Source of the DNA: Nitratireductor aestuarii
GTDB lineage: Bacteria; Pseudomonadota; Alphaproteobacteria; Rhizobiales; Rhizobiaceae
Direction of reading: 5' to 3'
DNA length: 64,000 nucleotides
Assembly: GCF_014641695.1 (NCBI RefSeq)
Contig: NZ_BMIF01000009.1
Span: forward strand, 1 to 64,000
Shown here piece by piece: positions 1 to 7,528 of this stretch. The position numbers and the translations under genes were made by a program. The notes under the pieces are model-generated. The model made no database searches. It was given only the letters and a program-made list of their open reading frames with translations, and was not told the DNA's origin. Each line of letters begins with the position of its first letter. Position 1 is the stretch's first letter.

Positions 1-70
1 GCTCATCGTGGAGCGTCAGCCATAACAGTGCCAGGACCGCGTCATCGATTTTGTCCTCGTCGATCTCCAT
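1..70 (-). CDS. DUF6429 family protein, N-terminal fragment
   Basis: The minus strand opens with an ATG at 70 and reads MEIDEDKIDDAVLALLWLTL and then HDE before running off the left edge. This matches the highly conserved N-terminus of DUF6429 proteins, small proteins of unknown function that are frequent in rhizobia and often found near IS66-type elements. Only 23 codons are visible, so nothing can be said about completeness. It is too short to be judged by length; the call rests on the family signature alone. Confidence 0.7.
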   Translation of the reverse strand, partial: MEIDEDKIDDAVLALLWLTLHDE

Positions 71-409
71 TCTGCTATGCTACCACGCGCGAGATCCCAA
101 GTCCCGCGGCCCACCTCGGATGGATACGAAATAAGAGTTCGCACTGCTGAAAATGTTGACATGACGTCAACATAGCTGACCTCAACCGACATCCAGATCG
201 GGCGGTATGTTGACATAAACGGCGACGATCTTGACGTGATGTAAAGATCAATCACCGCAATCTTCCCGTCCAAGGCGGTAAATGGTCGAACCGTCCTGTC
301 AGCGATAGAGGTGGATTGGATATCCTGTTTGCGCGGCAACCCTACGCATCCCCATCAATGTAGCTTGATTTTTCTAGGACATCACTCCGGCGCGTCTGCT
401 GGACTGAGT
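71..409. other. Gap between DUF6429 start and integrase end
   Basis: I see no convincing gene in this stretch. It contains an inverted repeat, TGTTGAC-N5-GTCAACA at 154-172, and a further TGTTGAC at 208-214, about 85-145 bases upstream of the DUF6429 start. These could be an operator for that gene, but no regulator is known here. A minus-strand frame of about 107 codons crosses the region and overlaps the DUF6429 start; its composition does not look like a real protein. Confidence 0.4.
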
Positions 410-1396
410 TCAGTCCAGACGCGACACTAGGTCCTCTGCGCGTAGGTGCGAGTAACGCTGGAGCATTCTTAGCTCTTTGTGTCCGGATACGGTCGCGACT
501 TCGATCACGTTCCAACCCCGCTCAAGCAGTCGAGTGACGGCTTCATGTCTCAGATCGTGAAAGCGAAGGTCAGGGGAGCCAGCTCTGTCCCTGAGATGCT
601 GCCAAGCTTGCTCGACAGCGCTCTTGGTGGTGTTGAAGACCCGATCACTGGTCGCAGTCTCCTTCAGCCCCTGAAGAACTGCAACAGCACGTGTCGACAA
701 TGGGATGTCCCTACTGTCACCGTTCTTGGTCAACGGCAGATGCGCAAGGCGTCGCTCCAGGTCGACGTTGTCCCACGTCAAACCCAGAAGCTCGCCCTGG
801 CGCATGGCGGTCTCGAGCGCAAGAATGATCAGCGGGCCCATGAGAGGGTTACGTCCGGCGTCAGCAGCTTGCAGCAAGCGCTCTTCTTCTCCGGGCTGCA
901 GTCTGCGATCGCGACCACGCGGTGGCTTCGGACGGCGGATCATCCGGCAGGGGTTCTCGGACAGGTGAACGCCCCACTCCTTGCGTGCGATGTCGATCGC
1001 ATGCCCGAGAGAGTTGAGTTCGCGAATGACTGTTGCAGGTGAGGCAACGGCCAACCGCTCATCCCGATAGGTGGCGATGTGCTGTGGCGTCAGCGCGGCC
1101 AGCGTCCGGTGCGCAATGTCGCGCTTGAGCATCGCTTTGAGCCGATAGACCTCTGTTGAGGCCGAGCGCTTGTGTGGCGTGATCTCTTTAAGGTAGCGCT
1201 CGAACAAGTCTCGCACAGTCATCTGCTCAGCCAGGCGTGTGTCTGGCAGCGAGCCGCAGCGATCTAACTCAGCCTCCAGATTACGTGCCCACTTCTCGGC
1301 GTCGATTTTCGTGTCGAAGCTCTTGGCACGCGGGGGAATTCCTTTACGTCTGACCTGTGCCTGCCACCGCCCTCTGAGCCGTCTGATCGTTGCCAT
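410..1396 (-). CDS. Tyrosine recombinase/integrase (island type)
   Basis: This is a phage/island-type site-specific recombinase of 328 residues. The N-terminal part (about residues 1-60) looks like an Arm-binding domain, the region around 65-165 is a core-binding SAM-like domain, and the C-terminal half is the catalytic domain. Catalytic residues are visible: Arg in AMRQGELLGL, HDLRHEA (H-x-x-R), His in SGHKELR and the nucleophile Tyr in QRYSHL. I chose the ATG at 1396 because AAGGAGG lies about six bases upstream; a start nine codons earlier lacks this. It would catalyse integration and excision of the surrounding island, probably at the tRNA-Arg whose pieces lie at 7.2-8.5 kb. The gene appears intact. 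Confidence 0.92.
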   Translation of the reverse strand: MATIRRLRGRWQAQVRRKGIPPRAKSFDTKIDAEKWARNLEAELDRCGSLPDTRLAEQMTVRDLFERYLKEITPHKRSASTEVYRLKAMLKRDIAHRTLAALTPQHIATYRDERLAVASPATVIRELNSLGHAIDIARKEWGVHLSENPCRMIRRPKPPRGRDRRLQPGEEERLLQAADAGRNPLMGPLIILALETAMRQGELLGLTWDNVDLERRLAHLPLTKNGDSRDIPLSTRAVAVLQGLKETATSDRVFNTTKSAVEQAWQHLRDRAGSPDLRFHDLRHEAVTRLLERGWNVIEVATVSGHKELRMLQRYSHLRAEDLVSRLD

Positions 1397-1561
1397 GAAG
1401 CGCCTCCTTGTTCTGTGCCTCATGATGCGTAGGACGCCCCCAGGAGGGTGCCAAGGAGCTTTCCCGGTCCGATGTGACCGGATTGTGCCGTGGCACTGAA
1501 AGGCGCTGTAGGGTGCCTTCCTGAGTCGCTGTGGAGCTTTGCAGGATCAACAGGTTAGATC
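1249..1561. repeat. Integrase 5'-end/attP-region repeat, copy A
   Basis: This segment covers the first codons of the integrase, its ribosome site and about 165 bases upstream. A clearly homologous copy lies at 2366-2407 plus 5220-5500, split by the IS66 element. Shared landmarks include CCTCATGATGCGTAGGACGC and GAGCTTTCCCGGTCC. Short GGGTGCC motifs recur near 1446 and 1510 and could be arm sites for the recombinase. The conservation of non-coding DNA beside an integrase suggests an attachment region; this is inference. Confidence 0.75.
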
Positions 1562-1658
1562 ACGCGAAACGAGCCCGACACGGCAGTCACATTGCCGGCT
1601 TCACGGGGCCAGCTTTTGTCGCTAGTCTGCTCCAGGGCGCGATTATTGGGGACGGGAC

Positions 1659-2240
1659 ATGGGTTTTGAAGTATCAGCAGACCTTATAGTTGCCAAAGCA
1701 AGTGACGCTGCCTTCGGGAGGCCGCTCGTAACCAACGTTCTTCGATCGCTGCTAGTTGAAGCAATTGTCGACACGGCTCTTTGCGGAGGTTGGCGCTGGT
1801 GTGCGTCAGACTATGCATCCTGCGATTTTGTGCATGACGACGGCACCAGGCTTGAGGTGAAGCAATCCGCGGCGCGTCAAAGCTGGACTGGAACGTCGAT
1901 GAAGGGGAGCAAATCCGTTTTCGATATCGCGCCTAGGACGGGCTATTGGGAGGATGGCTCTCGATGGATCCCGCAGCCCGGTCGAAATGCTGACATCTAT
2001 GTGCTGGCGTATCACCCAGTTGATGACGAACGCGCAGATCACCGCGATCCGGCGCAGTGGCTTTTCTACGTTATAGCGACTACCGCGCTGCCGGATCAGA
2101 AAACGGTATCATTAGGCCGCGTAGTCTCGCTTGCTGAACCACGTCGTTTTGACGGACTTGCGCAATCTGTTGAGGCGCTAAGAGAGAATTTTCGATCCGA
2201 TGCCGGCGATAACGGATTTGCTCAGTTTTCGATCTACTGA
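1659..2240 (+). CDS. Conserved hypothetical, possible PD-(D/E)XK nuclease fold
   Basis: This 193-residue protein sits divergent from the integrase. It contains DDGTRLEVKQSAARQSW around residues 59-75, in which an acidic residue followed by E-V-K resembles the catalytic core of PD-(D/E)XK nucleases. FDIAPRTGYWEDG and GRNADIYVLAYHP follow, a pattern I associate with a conserved hypothetical family found beside integrases in rhizobia. The start is an ATG preceded by a GGGGACGGGAC stretch. No partner methylase is present. The nuclease idea is inference from motif; the function is unknown. The cargo position raises the possibility of defence or element maintenance. Confidence 0.65.
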   Translation: MGFEVSADLIVAKASDAAFGRPLVTNVLRSLLVEAIVDTALCGGWRWCASDYASCDFVHDDGTRLEVKQSAARQSWTGTSMKGSKSVFDIAPRTGYWEDGSRWIPQPGRNADIYVLAYHPVDDERADHRDPAQWLFYVIATTALPDQKTVSLGRVVSLAEPRRFDGLAQSVEALRENFRSDAGDNGFAQFSIY

Positions 2241-2399
2241 AGCGACATCCATCGGACTCTGAACCGCAACAGGTTTGCCCGAGGCTTTTTCGTTTAAGTT
2301 ATGCGGCCATGGCTGATGCGCGCTGTGTTCGTCGATGAACGAGATCATCGCTTGAATAGGCGGTCGAGCCGCAGCGTTCGAGTTCTGCTGCCAGATTGC
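2241..2399. other. Short remnant region left of the IS66 element
   Basis: Between the hypothetical gene and the IS66 end lies decayed DNA. On the minus strand one frame reads IQAMISFIDEH, which resembles the N-terminus of an IS3-family OrfB transposase, and then loses similarity. The right part (2366-2407) belongs to the second integrase. This looks like a scar of several insertions. The IS3 resemblance is weak, since only about eleven residues support it. Confidence 0.3.
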
Positions 2400-2407
2400 G
2401 ACCCCAC
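2366..2407 (-). pseudogene. Second integrase, fragment left of IS66 insertion
   Basis: Read on the minus strand this encodes NLAAELERCGS, matching NLEAELDRCGS of the intact integrase. Its other half lies beyond the IS66 element at 5220-5332. Similarity to the intact gene ends abruptly at about 2366, so the catalytic domain has been lost. Before the insertion this was already a truncated recombinase. Confidence 0.75.
2400..2407. repeat. Target-site duplication, left copy
   Basis: The octamer GACCCCAC directly abuts the left inverted repeat and is repeated exactly at 5220-5227. A perfect 8-bp duplication is the IS66 hallmark and indicates a simple, fairly recent insertion without later rearrangement between the ends. 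Confidence 0.95.
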
Positions 2408-2429
2408 GTAACCGCCCGGTTGCTACCGC
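2408..2429. repeat. IS66 left terminal inverted repeat
   Basis: The 22 bases start GTAACCGCCC and end GGTTGCTACCGC. They match the reverse complement of 5198-5219 except for two adjacent changes at positions 6-7. Confidence 0.93.
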
Positions 2430-2506
2430 CTGCCCGCCATCGTCGTGATGATCTATGACACGTGTTTAACGACGTCGTTTGGGACGTGTTTTAGACGGAG
2501 TTTGCG

Positions 2507-2881
2507 ATGCGCGTCGAGATTCTTGGTGAGGAACGGCGGCGACGGTGGGGTGACGAAAAGAAGCTCGAAGTCGTCATGTCGGTTGGCCTGGATGGGTCGA
2601 CGGTAACCGAGGTTGCGCAGCGGCACGATGTGACGCGGCAGCAGATTTATACTTGGCGGCGCGAGCTGAGGAAGAAGGGGCTTCTGTTGCCATCGGCAGG
2701 CCCTGTGTTTCTTCCCTTGGACATGTCCGTCGCGCAGGGCACGCCCGATACGAGCAAGGACGCCGAACGTCCTTCCAGGATGATCGAACTGCAACTATGC
2801 CGGGGGCGAAGCCTTCGCTTTGACAAAGACATCAATGCGGCCATCCTGACGCGTCTTATCCGGGCGGTGGAAGCGGCATGA
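2507..2881 (+). CDS. tnpA: IS66 accessory protein TnpA
   Basis: This is the 124-residue first gene of the IS66 element. Residues about 15-60 form a helix-turn-helix of the transposase-8/IS3-OrfA type (EKKLEVVMSVGLDGSTVTEVAQ followed by RQQIYTWRREL; shown here in parts). TnpA is needed with TnpB and TnpC for IS66 transposition, probably as a DNA-binding factor. The ATG follows GGAG by about seven bases. It overlaps tnpB by four bases (ATGA), indicating translational coupling. Confidence 0.92.
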   Translation: MRVEILGEERRRRWGDEKKLEVVMSVGLDGSTVTEVAQRHDVTRQQIYTWRRELRKKGLLLPSAGPVFLPLDMSVAQGTPDTSKDAERPSRMIELQLCRGRSLRFDKDINAAILTRLIRAVEAA

Positions 2882-3225
2882 TCGGACCAGGCACGGGCGT
2901 TCGGGTGTACCTGGCTTGCGGGGTCACCGACATGAGGAAGGGGATAGAAGGCCTGGCTGCGCTTGCGCAGGATGTTTTGCGCCAGAAGCCGACAGGGGGT
3001 GCGGTCTTCGCCTTTCGTGGACGGCGTGGCGACCGTATGAAGCTTCTTTATTTTGATGGTCAGGGCTTCTGCCTGTACTACAAAATCTTGCAGAAGGGAC
3101 GGTTTCCCTGGCCTTCGGCGGCCGAGGGGACGGCCCGATTGACGTCAGCGCAAATGGCGATGTTATGGGAGGGCATCGATTGGCGGCGCCCGACATGGGG
3201 CGCTCCTCCGGCACGTGTTGGTTGA
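2878..3225 (+). CDS. tnpB: IS66 accessory protein TnpB
   Basis: This 115-residue protein is the classic IS66 Orf2. Diagnostic segments are VYLACGVTDMRKGIEGLA near the N-terminus, FRGRRGDRMKLLYFDGQGF in the middle and KGRFPWP towards the end. Its biochemical role is unknown, but it is essential for transposition of IS66 elements. The start overlaps the tnpA stop. The length is normal. Confidence 0.96.
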   Translation: MIGPGTGVRVYLACGVTDMRKGIEGLAALAQDVLRQKPTGGAVFAFRGRRGDRMKLLYFDGQGFCLYYKILQKGRFPWPSAAEGTARLTSAQMAMLWEGIDWRRPTWGAPPARVG

Positions 3226-3288
3226 CTTTATCATACTGATTCCGCTTGTTTTTATGGATATTTGCCGTGACCTATGGTAATCAGGTTC

Positions 3289-4908
3289 ATGGCAACCGCG
3301 ACCCACAATCTTCCCGATGATCCGGCCTTCCTGAAGGCAATGATCGCCGCCTTGCAGGCGGAAAATGCGAAGATGTCAGCGACGTTGCAGGCCCATGACC
3401 AGTTGATCCAGTCACTGCGGTTGCGTATCGCCAGGTTGAAGAAACAGGTCTTCGGCAAGTCCTCAGAAAAGATTGAGCGCGAAATCCAGCAGCTGGAACT
3501 GGCGTTGGAGGATCTTTTGATCGCTGCAGCCGAGAGCAATGCCGGACCGATCAATGAGGCTGATCAGGCAGCGCCAGTCGCGGCTGTAGCAGACAGTTCT
3601 CAAAGAATAATGCGTCGCCGGCCGCGTGTATCGGAAAAGGCAACGCGCGAGCGCAGGGAACTCGACCCCGGCACCTGCTGCCCTGCGTGTGGCGGCGAAT
3701 TGCGTCTCGTCGGCGAGGACGTCAGCGAAATCCTCGACATGATCGCCGCGCAGATGAAGGTTATCGAGGTCGCACGATTGAAGAAGTCCTGCCGTTGCTG
3801 CGAGAAGATGGTGCAGTTACCCGCGCCCAGCCGCCCGATCCCGGGCAGCATGGCGGGGGCCAGCATTCTGGCTTATATCCTGGTCTCGAAGTTTGACGAC
3901 CATCTGCCTCTCTATCGTCTGAACGAGATCTTCGCCCGCATGGGTGCCGACATCCCCGACAGCACGCTGGTCGATTGGTGCGGTCGCGCCATGAAGGTGC
4001 TTCAGCCTTTGATCGAGCGCATCGAGCGCGCGATCATGACGAGTGACCTTCTCCATGCCGACGACACCCCGATCCGGGTGCTGGATCGCTCCATGCGGGA
4101 CAAGGGTCTGGGCAAGGGCGTGAAAAAAGGCCGGATCTGGACGTATGTCCGTGATCAACGTCCCTGGGCGGGCGCTGCTCCACCGGGGGCGGTCTACTAC
4201 TTCGCTCCCGACTGGAAGGAAGAACACGTCCACCGCCACCTCAGGCAGGCAAGTGGCATCCTTCAAGCTGACGGCTACAAAGGCTATGGCAAGCTATATG
4301 AGCCTGGAGCGGATGGAACGTCCCGCTTCCAGGAGGCGGCCTGCTGGGCGCATTGGCGACGTGACTTCCATGATATCTGGAGCTCGAACAAATCCGAGAT
4401 CGCGCGTGAGGCCCTCGACCGTATCGGTGCGCTTTACGACATCGAACGCGACCTTACAGGCCAGCCTGCCGATGTCCGCCTTGCTACGCGTCAGAAGCAC
4501 AGCAAATCAAAGGTCGAGGCATTCCGTGTCTGGGCTGAAGCGCAACTGACCCGCATTCCGGGCAAGAGCGATCTGGCGAAAGCCTTCCGATATGGCCTGA
4601 GCCGTTGGCCCTCATTCTGCTTGTTCCTGAAAGACGGCCGCGTCGCCATGGACAACAACGCCGCTGAGCGTGCCCTGCGCCCGATTGGAATCGGAAGAAA
4701 GAACTGGTTATTTGCCGGTGCCGACACCGGCGCCGAAACGATCGCCCGCGCCATGACGATCATTGAGACGGCCAAAATGAACGGCATTGATCCGCAGGCC
4801 TATCTGGCTGACGTGCTCGACCGCATCCATGATCACAAGATCAATCGCATCGACGAACTGCTTCCCTGGAATTGGTCCCCTATCACCGCTGCCGCCGAGG
4901 CCGCTTGA
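3289..4908 (+). CDS. tnpC: IS66 transposase TnpC
   Basis: This is the DDE transposase of the element, about 539 residues from this ATG; an in-frame ATG five codons upstream (3274) is possible. An N-terminal leucine-zipper-like coiled coil with [13 protein letters not shown] is followed by a zinc-binding region with C-C-x-x-C and C-R-C-C pairs, then the catalytic domain. The catalytic acids fit [18 protein letters not shown] and the Glu of [18 protein letters not shown]. It cuts and joins the IS66 ends. The reading frame is intact. The stop overlaps the passenger gene start by one base (TGATG). Confidence 0.96.
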   Translation: MATATHNLPDDPAFLKAMIAALQAENAKMSATLQAHDQLIQSLRLRIARLKKQVFGKSSEKIEREIQQLELALEDLLIAAAESNAGPINEADQAAPVAAVADSSQRIMRRRPRVSEKATRERRELDPGTCCPACGGELRLVGEDVSEILDMIAAQMKVIEVARLKKSCRCCEKMVQLPAPSRPIPGSMAGASILAYILVSKFDDHLPLYRLNEIFARMGADIPDSTLVDWCGRAMKVLQPLIERIERAIMTSDLLHADDTPIRVLDRSMRDKGLGKGVKKGRIWTYVRDQRPWAGAAPPGAVYYFAPDWKEEHVHRHLRQASGILQADGYKGYGKLYEPGADGTSRFQEAACWAHWRRDFHDIWSSNKSEIAREALDRIGALYDIERDLTGQPADVRLATRQKHSKSKVEAFRVWAEAQLTRIPGKSDLAKAFRYGLSRWPSFCLFLKDGRVAMDNNAAERALRPIGIGRKNWLFAGADTGAETIARAMTIIETAKMNGIDPQAYLADVLDRIHDHKINRIDELLPWNWSPITAAAEAA

Positions 4909-5204
4909 TGGCTACCGTGACTCATGTGTTCAGTATCGACTACGTTGCCAACTTGCTTGATGAAGATAGGGAACTCCTTCTGGCGATCATCAGCAACGAT
5001 GACAATCTGAGCTATGGAAGCATCATCAGCATCTATACCGGGCCCGATGAGGCATTAACTGCCTTAACCGACGATGGAATGGATGAACTAAGGCAAATGC
5101 TTGCCGATGCTCGTCGTACCGCCGACACATGGAGCGACTTCCTTCATGCCTTCATCGACGACGAGGAACTCATCGCTCGCATCAAAGCGAAATCTCCGCG
5201 GTAG
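4908..5204 (+). CDS. IS66 passenger gene, hypothetical protein
   Basis: This is a 98-residue acidic protein starting [20 protein letters not shown], translationally coupled to tnpC by a TGATG overlap. Its stop codon lies inside the right inverted repeat, so the gene belongs to the element rather than to the host. I see no catalytic motif. Similar small genes follow tnpC in other rhizobial IS66 elements; their function is unknown. Confidence 0.8.
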   Translation: MATVTHVFSIDYVANLLDEDRELLLAIISNDDNLSYGSIISIYTGPDEALTALTDDGMDELRQMLADARRTADTWSDFLHAFIDDEELIARIKAKSPR

Positions 5205-5219
5205 CAACCGGGGCGTTAC
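5198..5219. repeat. IS66 right terminal inverted repeat
   Basis: This is the reverse complement of the left end with two mismatches, ending GTTAC at 5219. It contains the stop codon of the passenger gene and is followed by the second GACCCCAC copy. Confidence 0.93.
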
Positions 5220-5227
5220 GACCCCAC
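5220..5227. repeat. Target-site duplication, right copy
   Basis: GACCCCAC is identical to 2400-2407 and immediately follows the right inverted repeat. Confidence 0.95.
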
Positions 5228-5332
5228 TTCTCAGCGTCGTTTTTCGTATCGAAGCTCTTGGCATGCGGGCGAACTCATTTACAACGCACTGGGCCGCCTC
5301 CCACCGCCTTCTGAGCCGTCTGACGTTGCCAT
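5220..5332 (-). pseudogene. Second integrase, N-terminal fragment with frameshift
   Basis: The minus strand from the ATG at 5332 aligns with the first codons of the intact integrase (MAT, then RRLRGRW). One base is missing after codon three, so the frame shifts and reaches a stop by about codon 18. Similarity continues in another frame as RRLRRRWEAAQ and resumes at 2407 beyond the IS66 element. The gene therefore decayed by frameshift, 3' truncation and IS insertion. A GGAGGTGC ribosome site upstream of the ATG is still recognisable. Confidence 0.85.
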
Positions 5333-5520
5333 GATGAAGCACCTCCTGTTTATGTGCCTCATGATGCGTAGGACGCCCCCGGGATGGCGCCAAGGAGCTT
5401 TCCCGGTCCGGTGTGACCAGATTGCGCCGCGGCGCTAAATAGCGCTCTAGGGTGCCATCCTGAGTCGCTGTGGCGCCTTACAGGATCAAAGGGTTAGACC
5501 AGAGGATACGTGCCGGAGAG

Positions 5521-5544
5521 TGCTGCCTTAGATAGGCAGCATTT
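5521..5544 (+). terminator. Weak hairpin with short T-run
   Basis: TGCTGCC-N7-GGCAGCA is followed by TTT. It lies downstream of the DUF805 gene in the opposite orientation and could act as a weak terminator on the plus strand. The T-tract is short, so termination activity is doubtful. Confidence 0.35.
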
Positions 5545-5579
5545 CTAAAACGCCTTTGCCCTGCGGGGATGTGGAACAA

Positions 5580-6233
5580 CTACTGGAGTAGCCTCCGCTT
5601 CTGTGACTCATATTCGTCTGCGGTGATAGCGCCATCTTCCTTGAGCTTCGATAGGCGCTCGAGCATCTCGACAGCGTCCCGAGTTAGTGAATTATGTGTC
5701 CGCGCCACCGAGGAATGGATCTCTTTTGTGCTGTAGGCAAATGCATCCTGACGTCGGAAACCATGCATCTCCTCCGGGGAGTGAGTTGTGTCAGTCCCTG
5801 CCTTGCAATACCAAATGAGGACACCGATCGCTCCCACCGGGAACATATAAGATAAAATCTGATGCCAGCCGCTTCGGTTTAAGTCGTGAAGCCGACGGCA
5901 TGATAGTGCTATGGACGGAAGTAAAATACCCAGCGAGAAGATGCCTGACAACACTGCGGCATCAGCACCAAATGCGGCAGAGTCAATAATGGAGAGAACA
6001 ATGTTTATCAAGAAGACGGCCAATATTGCGAACCAGAACTCGGATCTCGTCGCTCTACCTGAAAAATTCACATAGTTACTAAAGAACCTTGCAAAAGCCT
6101 CGGTAAAGCTCGCAGCAGTAGAAGGCGGTCCAAATCTGTTAGGGCCAATGGGAGCCGGCCTCAGGATGAAAAGCAACGGCAGTCCAAGCCAGACGATAAC
6201 GATTAGCCAATGCCAAATTGAAAAGGATCCCAT
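5580..6233 (-). CDS. DUF805 membrane protein with C-terminal SHOCT domain
   Basis: This is a 217-residue inner-membrane protein. A hydrophobic helix at residues 8-25 precedes a DUF805 domain (FSNYVNFSGRATRSEFWFA, then further membrane helices and LSCRRLHDLNRSGWHQIL). The C-terminus, LSKLKEDGAITADEYESQKR, is a typical SHOCT motif, a short C-terminal oligomerisation module. The function of the family is unknown. It sits alone on the minus strand within the accessory region. Confidence 0.88.
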   Translation of the reverse strand: MGSFSIWHWLIVIVWLGLPLLFILRPAPIGPNRFGPPSTAASFTEAFARFFSNYVNFSGRATRSEFWFAILAVFLINIVLSIIDSAAFGADAAVLSGIFSLGILLPSIALSCRRLHDLNRSGWHQILSYMFPVGAIGVLIWYCKAGTDTTHSPEEMHGFRRQDAFAYSTKEIHSSVARTHNSLTRDAVEMLERLSKLKEDGAITADEYESQKRRLLQ

Positions 6234-6388
6234 TTACTTCCCCCTTAGATATGCCCCTGACTCTATAGCTCGTCGTTATACTTCCTTAAAGTGCATTCTG
6301 CGGCGTGCTGTTGCGTCATATTTTTATCCGCTCCCACATGTAAGAATGCTCTTAAAGACGCAAGCGGGGAGCCGATGGGTAAGCAGCA

Positions 6389-7057
6389 CTAAATACGTGC
6401 CTGAAGGTTCTTGATTACGTCTGCGCCTAGTTGCCGGGTGTTCTTGGGCTGCGAGTTCGAGTTCAAGAGGTCCACGCCGACCTCGGCAGCGATCTCGCGC
6501 AGCAGCGGTTTAGCCATTGGCTGAACCACCTCATCCATCAAGACGGTAATGGTTCCGTTCTCGTATTGCCGGACAAGCAGGTTCTTGTAGTGCGCCTCAC
6601 TGATCACAGAGAGACTTTCAACTGGTCGAACCTCCCGGGGTTTGGAGGCAATCCTGTAGCGGAGGACATTTGGATTGTCCCCATAGTCCTTCAGATACTG
6701 TTCTGCTGAACAGTCGAGCAAGGTTTCCACGGATAGCCCGGCCTCATCGTCCACATTTACTCGCAGCACCATGATCCGATCAACGAGTGAAAAGGTTGAG
6801 GGATTGAAGGAGACATGATTGCTGGACGTGATCGTTTTCACGGAGATGCGCTCGTTCTCGGCACTGATCACGTCATAGCCTCGTTGCTTCGACTCGAGGG
6901 CCATTTGGCCGCGCGTGATCATAGCCGCATACAGTTCGCCAATTCGGCCCGTCAGATGGTTCAGCTCAGCCGGGGCCACACCCCAACTCAGTTCCTTTTC
7001 AAACCAAGACAGAGCTTCTGCCAGCGACTGGATGATCTGCGTCTGTGTCAGCGCCAA
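6389..7057 (-). CDS. DUF6998-like protein, possible nuclease fold
   Basis: This is a 222-residue protein. The region LTGRIGELYAAMITRGQMAL followed by GYDVISAENERISVKTIT (about residues 33-79) has the spacing E-x(n)-D-x(n)-S-V-K seen in PD-(D/E)XK-like folds and resembles proteins annotated DUF6998. The rest holds a beta-rich segment (FSLVDRIMVLRVNVDDE) and a C-terminal helix. No enzyme activity is known. It is the second protein of this type in the island region (see 1659-2240) and lies next to the broken tRNA-Arg. Function inferred only from motif shape. Confidence 0.6.
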   Translation of the reverse strand: MALTQTQIIQSLAEALSWFEKELSWGVAPAELNHLTGRIGELYAAMITRGQMALESKQRGYDVISAENERISVKTITSSNHVSFNPSTFSLVDRIMVLRVNVDDEAGLSVETLLDCSAEQYLKDYGDNPNVLRYRIASKPREVRPVESLSVISEAHYKNLLVRQYENGTITVLMDEVVQPMAKPLLREIAAEVGVDLLNSNSQPKNTRQLGADVIKNLQARI

Positions 7058-7229
7058 GGGTCGTCTCCCCGTCTTCCGCAGCCGAGCGTCATTGAGAAAC
7101 GTATCCCAGCAGCGCCTCGCGGGGAAGTGGCGGGGTTGTGCCGCGTCAGCGTGTGCCTGATCACACGGGCGTCACAAGTCCTTGCCCCGTAAGTCATTGT
7201 AATATTGGATAAATTTATGGGAATCCGTG
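7058..7229. other. Intergenic region beside the tRNA-Arg fragment
   Basis: I see no gene here. It contains the 3' flank of the tRNA fragment, including the AT-rich stretch CCCATAAATTTATCCAATAT (minus strand, about 7203-7222), which follows directly where the tRNA anticodon loop should continue. It probably represents island DNA joined at the crossover point. Confidence 0.4.
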
Positions 7230-7268
7230 TTCGGAGGGCAGCACTCTATCCAGCTGAGCTACGGGTGC
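7230..7268 (-). pseudogene. tRNA-Arg(CCG), 5' half only
   Basis: The minus strand reads acceptor arm GCACCCG, D-arm GCTCAGCTGGATAGAGT, anticodon 5' stem CTGCC and loop CTCCGAA (anticodon CCG). The 3' strand of the anticodon stem (expected GGCAG), the T-arm and the acceptor 3' side are missing; CACGG follows instead. The gene cannot make a tRNA in this arrangement. A possible promoter, TTGATG-N17-TATGAA, is readable upstream on the same strand (about 7306-7334). The break in the anticodon loop is where many tyrosine integrases cross over. Confidence 0.8.
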
Positions 7269-7349
7269 CTGTTCCAGCGCATCGCCGGAAGCCGAACTGC
7301 CGCCTTCATAGCCTAAGCCTCCCCATGCATCAATGGAGAATGTGCGTTT

Positions 7350-7391
7350 CTCCCAAGGCAGCGGTCACAGGTTCGAAGCCTGTCAGGTGCG
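7350..7391 (+). pseudogene. tRNA-Arg 3' half, opposite orientation
   Basis: The plus strand carries loop CTCCCAA, stem GGCAG, T-arm ACAGG-TTCGAAG-CCTGT and acceptor CAGGTGC. It would complete the 5' half at 7230-7268 if the 127-bp stretch 7230-7356 were inverted. One acceptor base (A for G) breaks pairing with GCACCCG. It is thus a slightly decayed attachment-site copy or the other end of an inverted tRNA. Confidence 0.75.
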
Positions 7392-7528
7392 CGCCGGGAA
7401 TGTGCCGGGAGGGGCGGGGGTGTGGCTGCGATTTGCCGTTTCGGCTAGGTTAAACCTCAAAACGTCTAACGTCCTTGCCAATCTTTCGAAATGATATTCA
7501 GATGATCATCGGAGATTCGGAGGGGCAA

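Larger units (their letters stand above)
2408..5219 (+). mobile_element. IS66-family insertion sequence, complete
   Basis: The element is 2,812 bp and holds four genes in the order tnpA, tnpB, tnpC and a passenger. Its ends are 22-bp inverted repeats with two mismatches (2408-2429 and 5198-5219), starting GTAAC and sharing GGTTGCTACCGC. The flanks at 2400-2407 and 5220-5227 are both GACCCCAC, a perfect 8-bp target duplication as expected for IS66. Removing the element and one duplication restores the integrase-like sequence CCAGATTGCGACCCCACTTC, which aligns with the intact integrase. All genes look open, so the element may be active. Confidence 0.96.
5220..5500. repeat. Integrase 5'-end/attP-region repeat, copy B
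   Basis: This is homologous to 1288-1561. Conserved blocks include CCTCATGATGCGTAGGACGC, CCAAGGAGCTTTCCCGGTCC and CCTGAGTCGCTGTGG. Non-coding sequence is as well conserved as coding sequence, so the whole end of an island seems to have been duplicated or two related islands integrated in tandem. Similarity fades after GGGTTAGACC. Confidence 0.8.

Noticed and set aside
16-339. Minus-strand 107-codon frame at the left edge
   Set aside because: It overlaps the conserved DUF6429 start in another frame, has no ribosome site and no protein-like character.
7201-7269. Intact tRNA-Arg on the minus strand
   Set aside because: After the anticodon loop the sequence does not pair with the 5' stem and lacks a T-arm, so it is only a 5' half.
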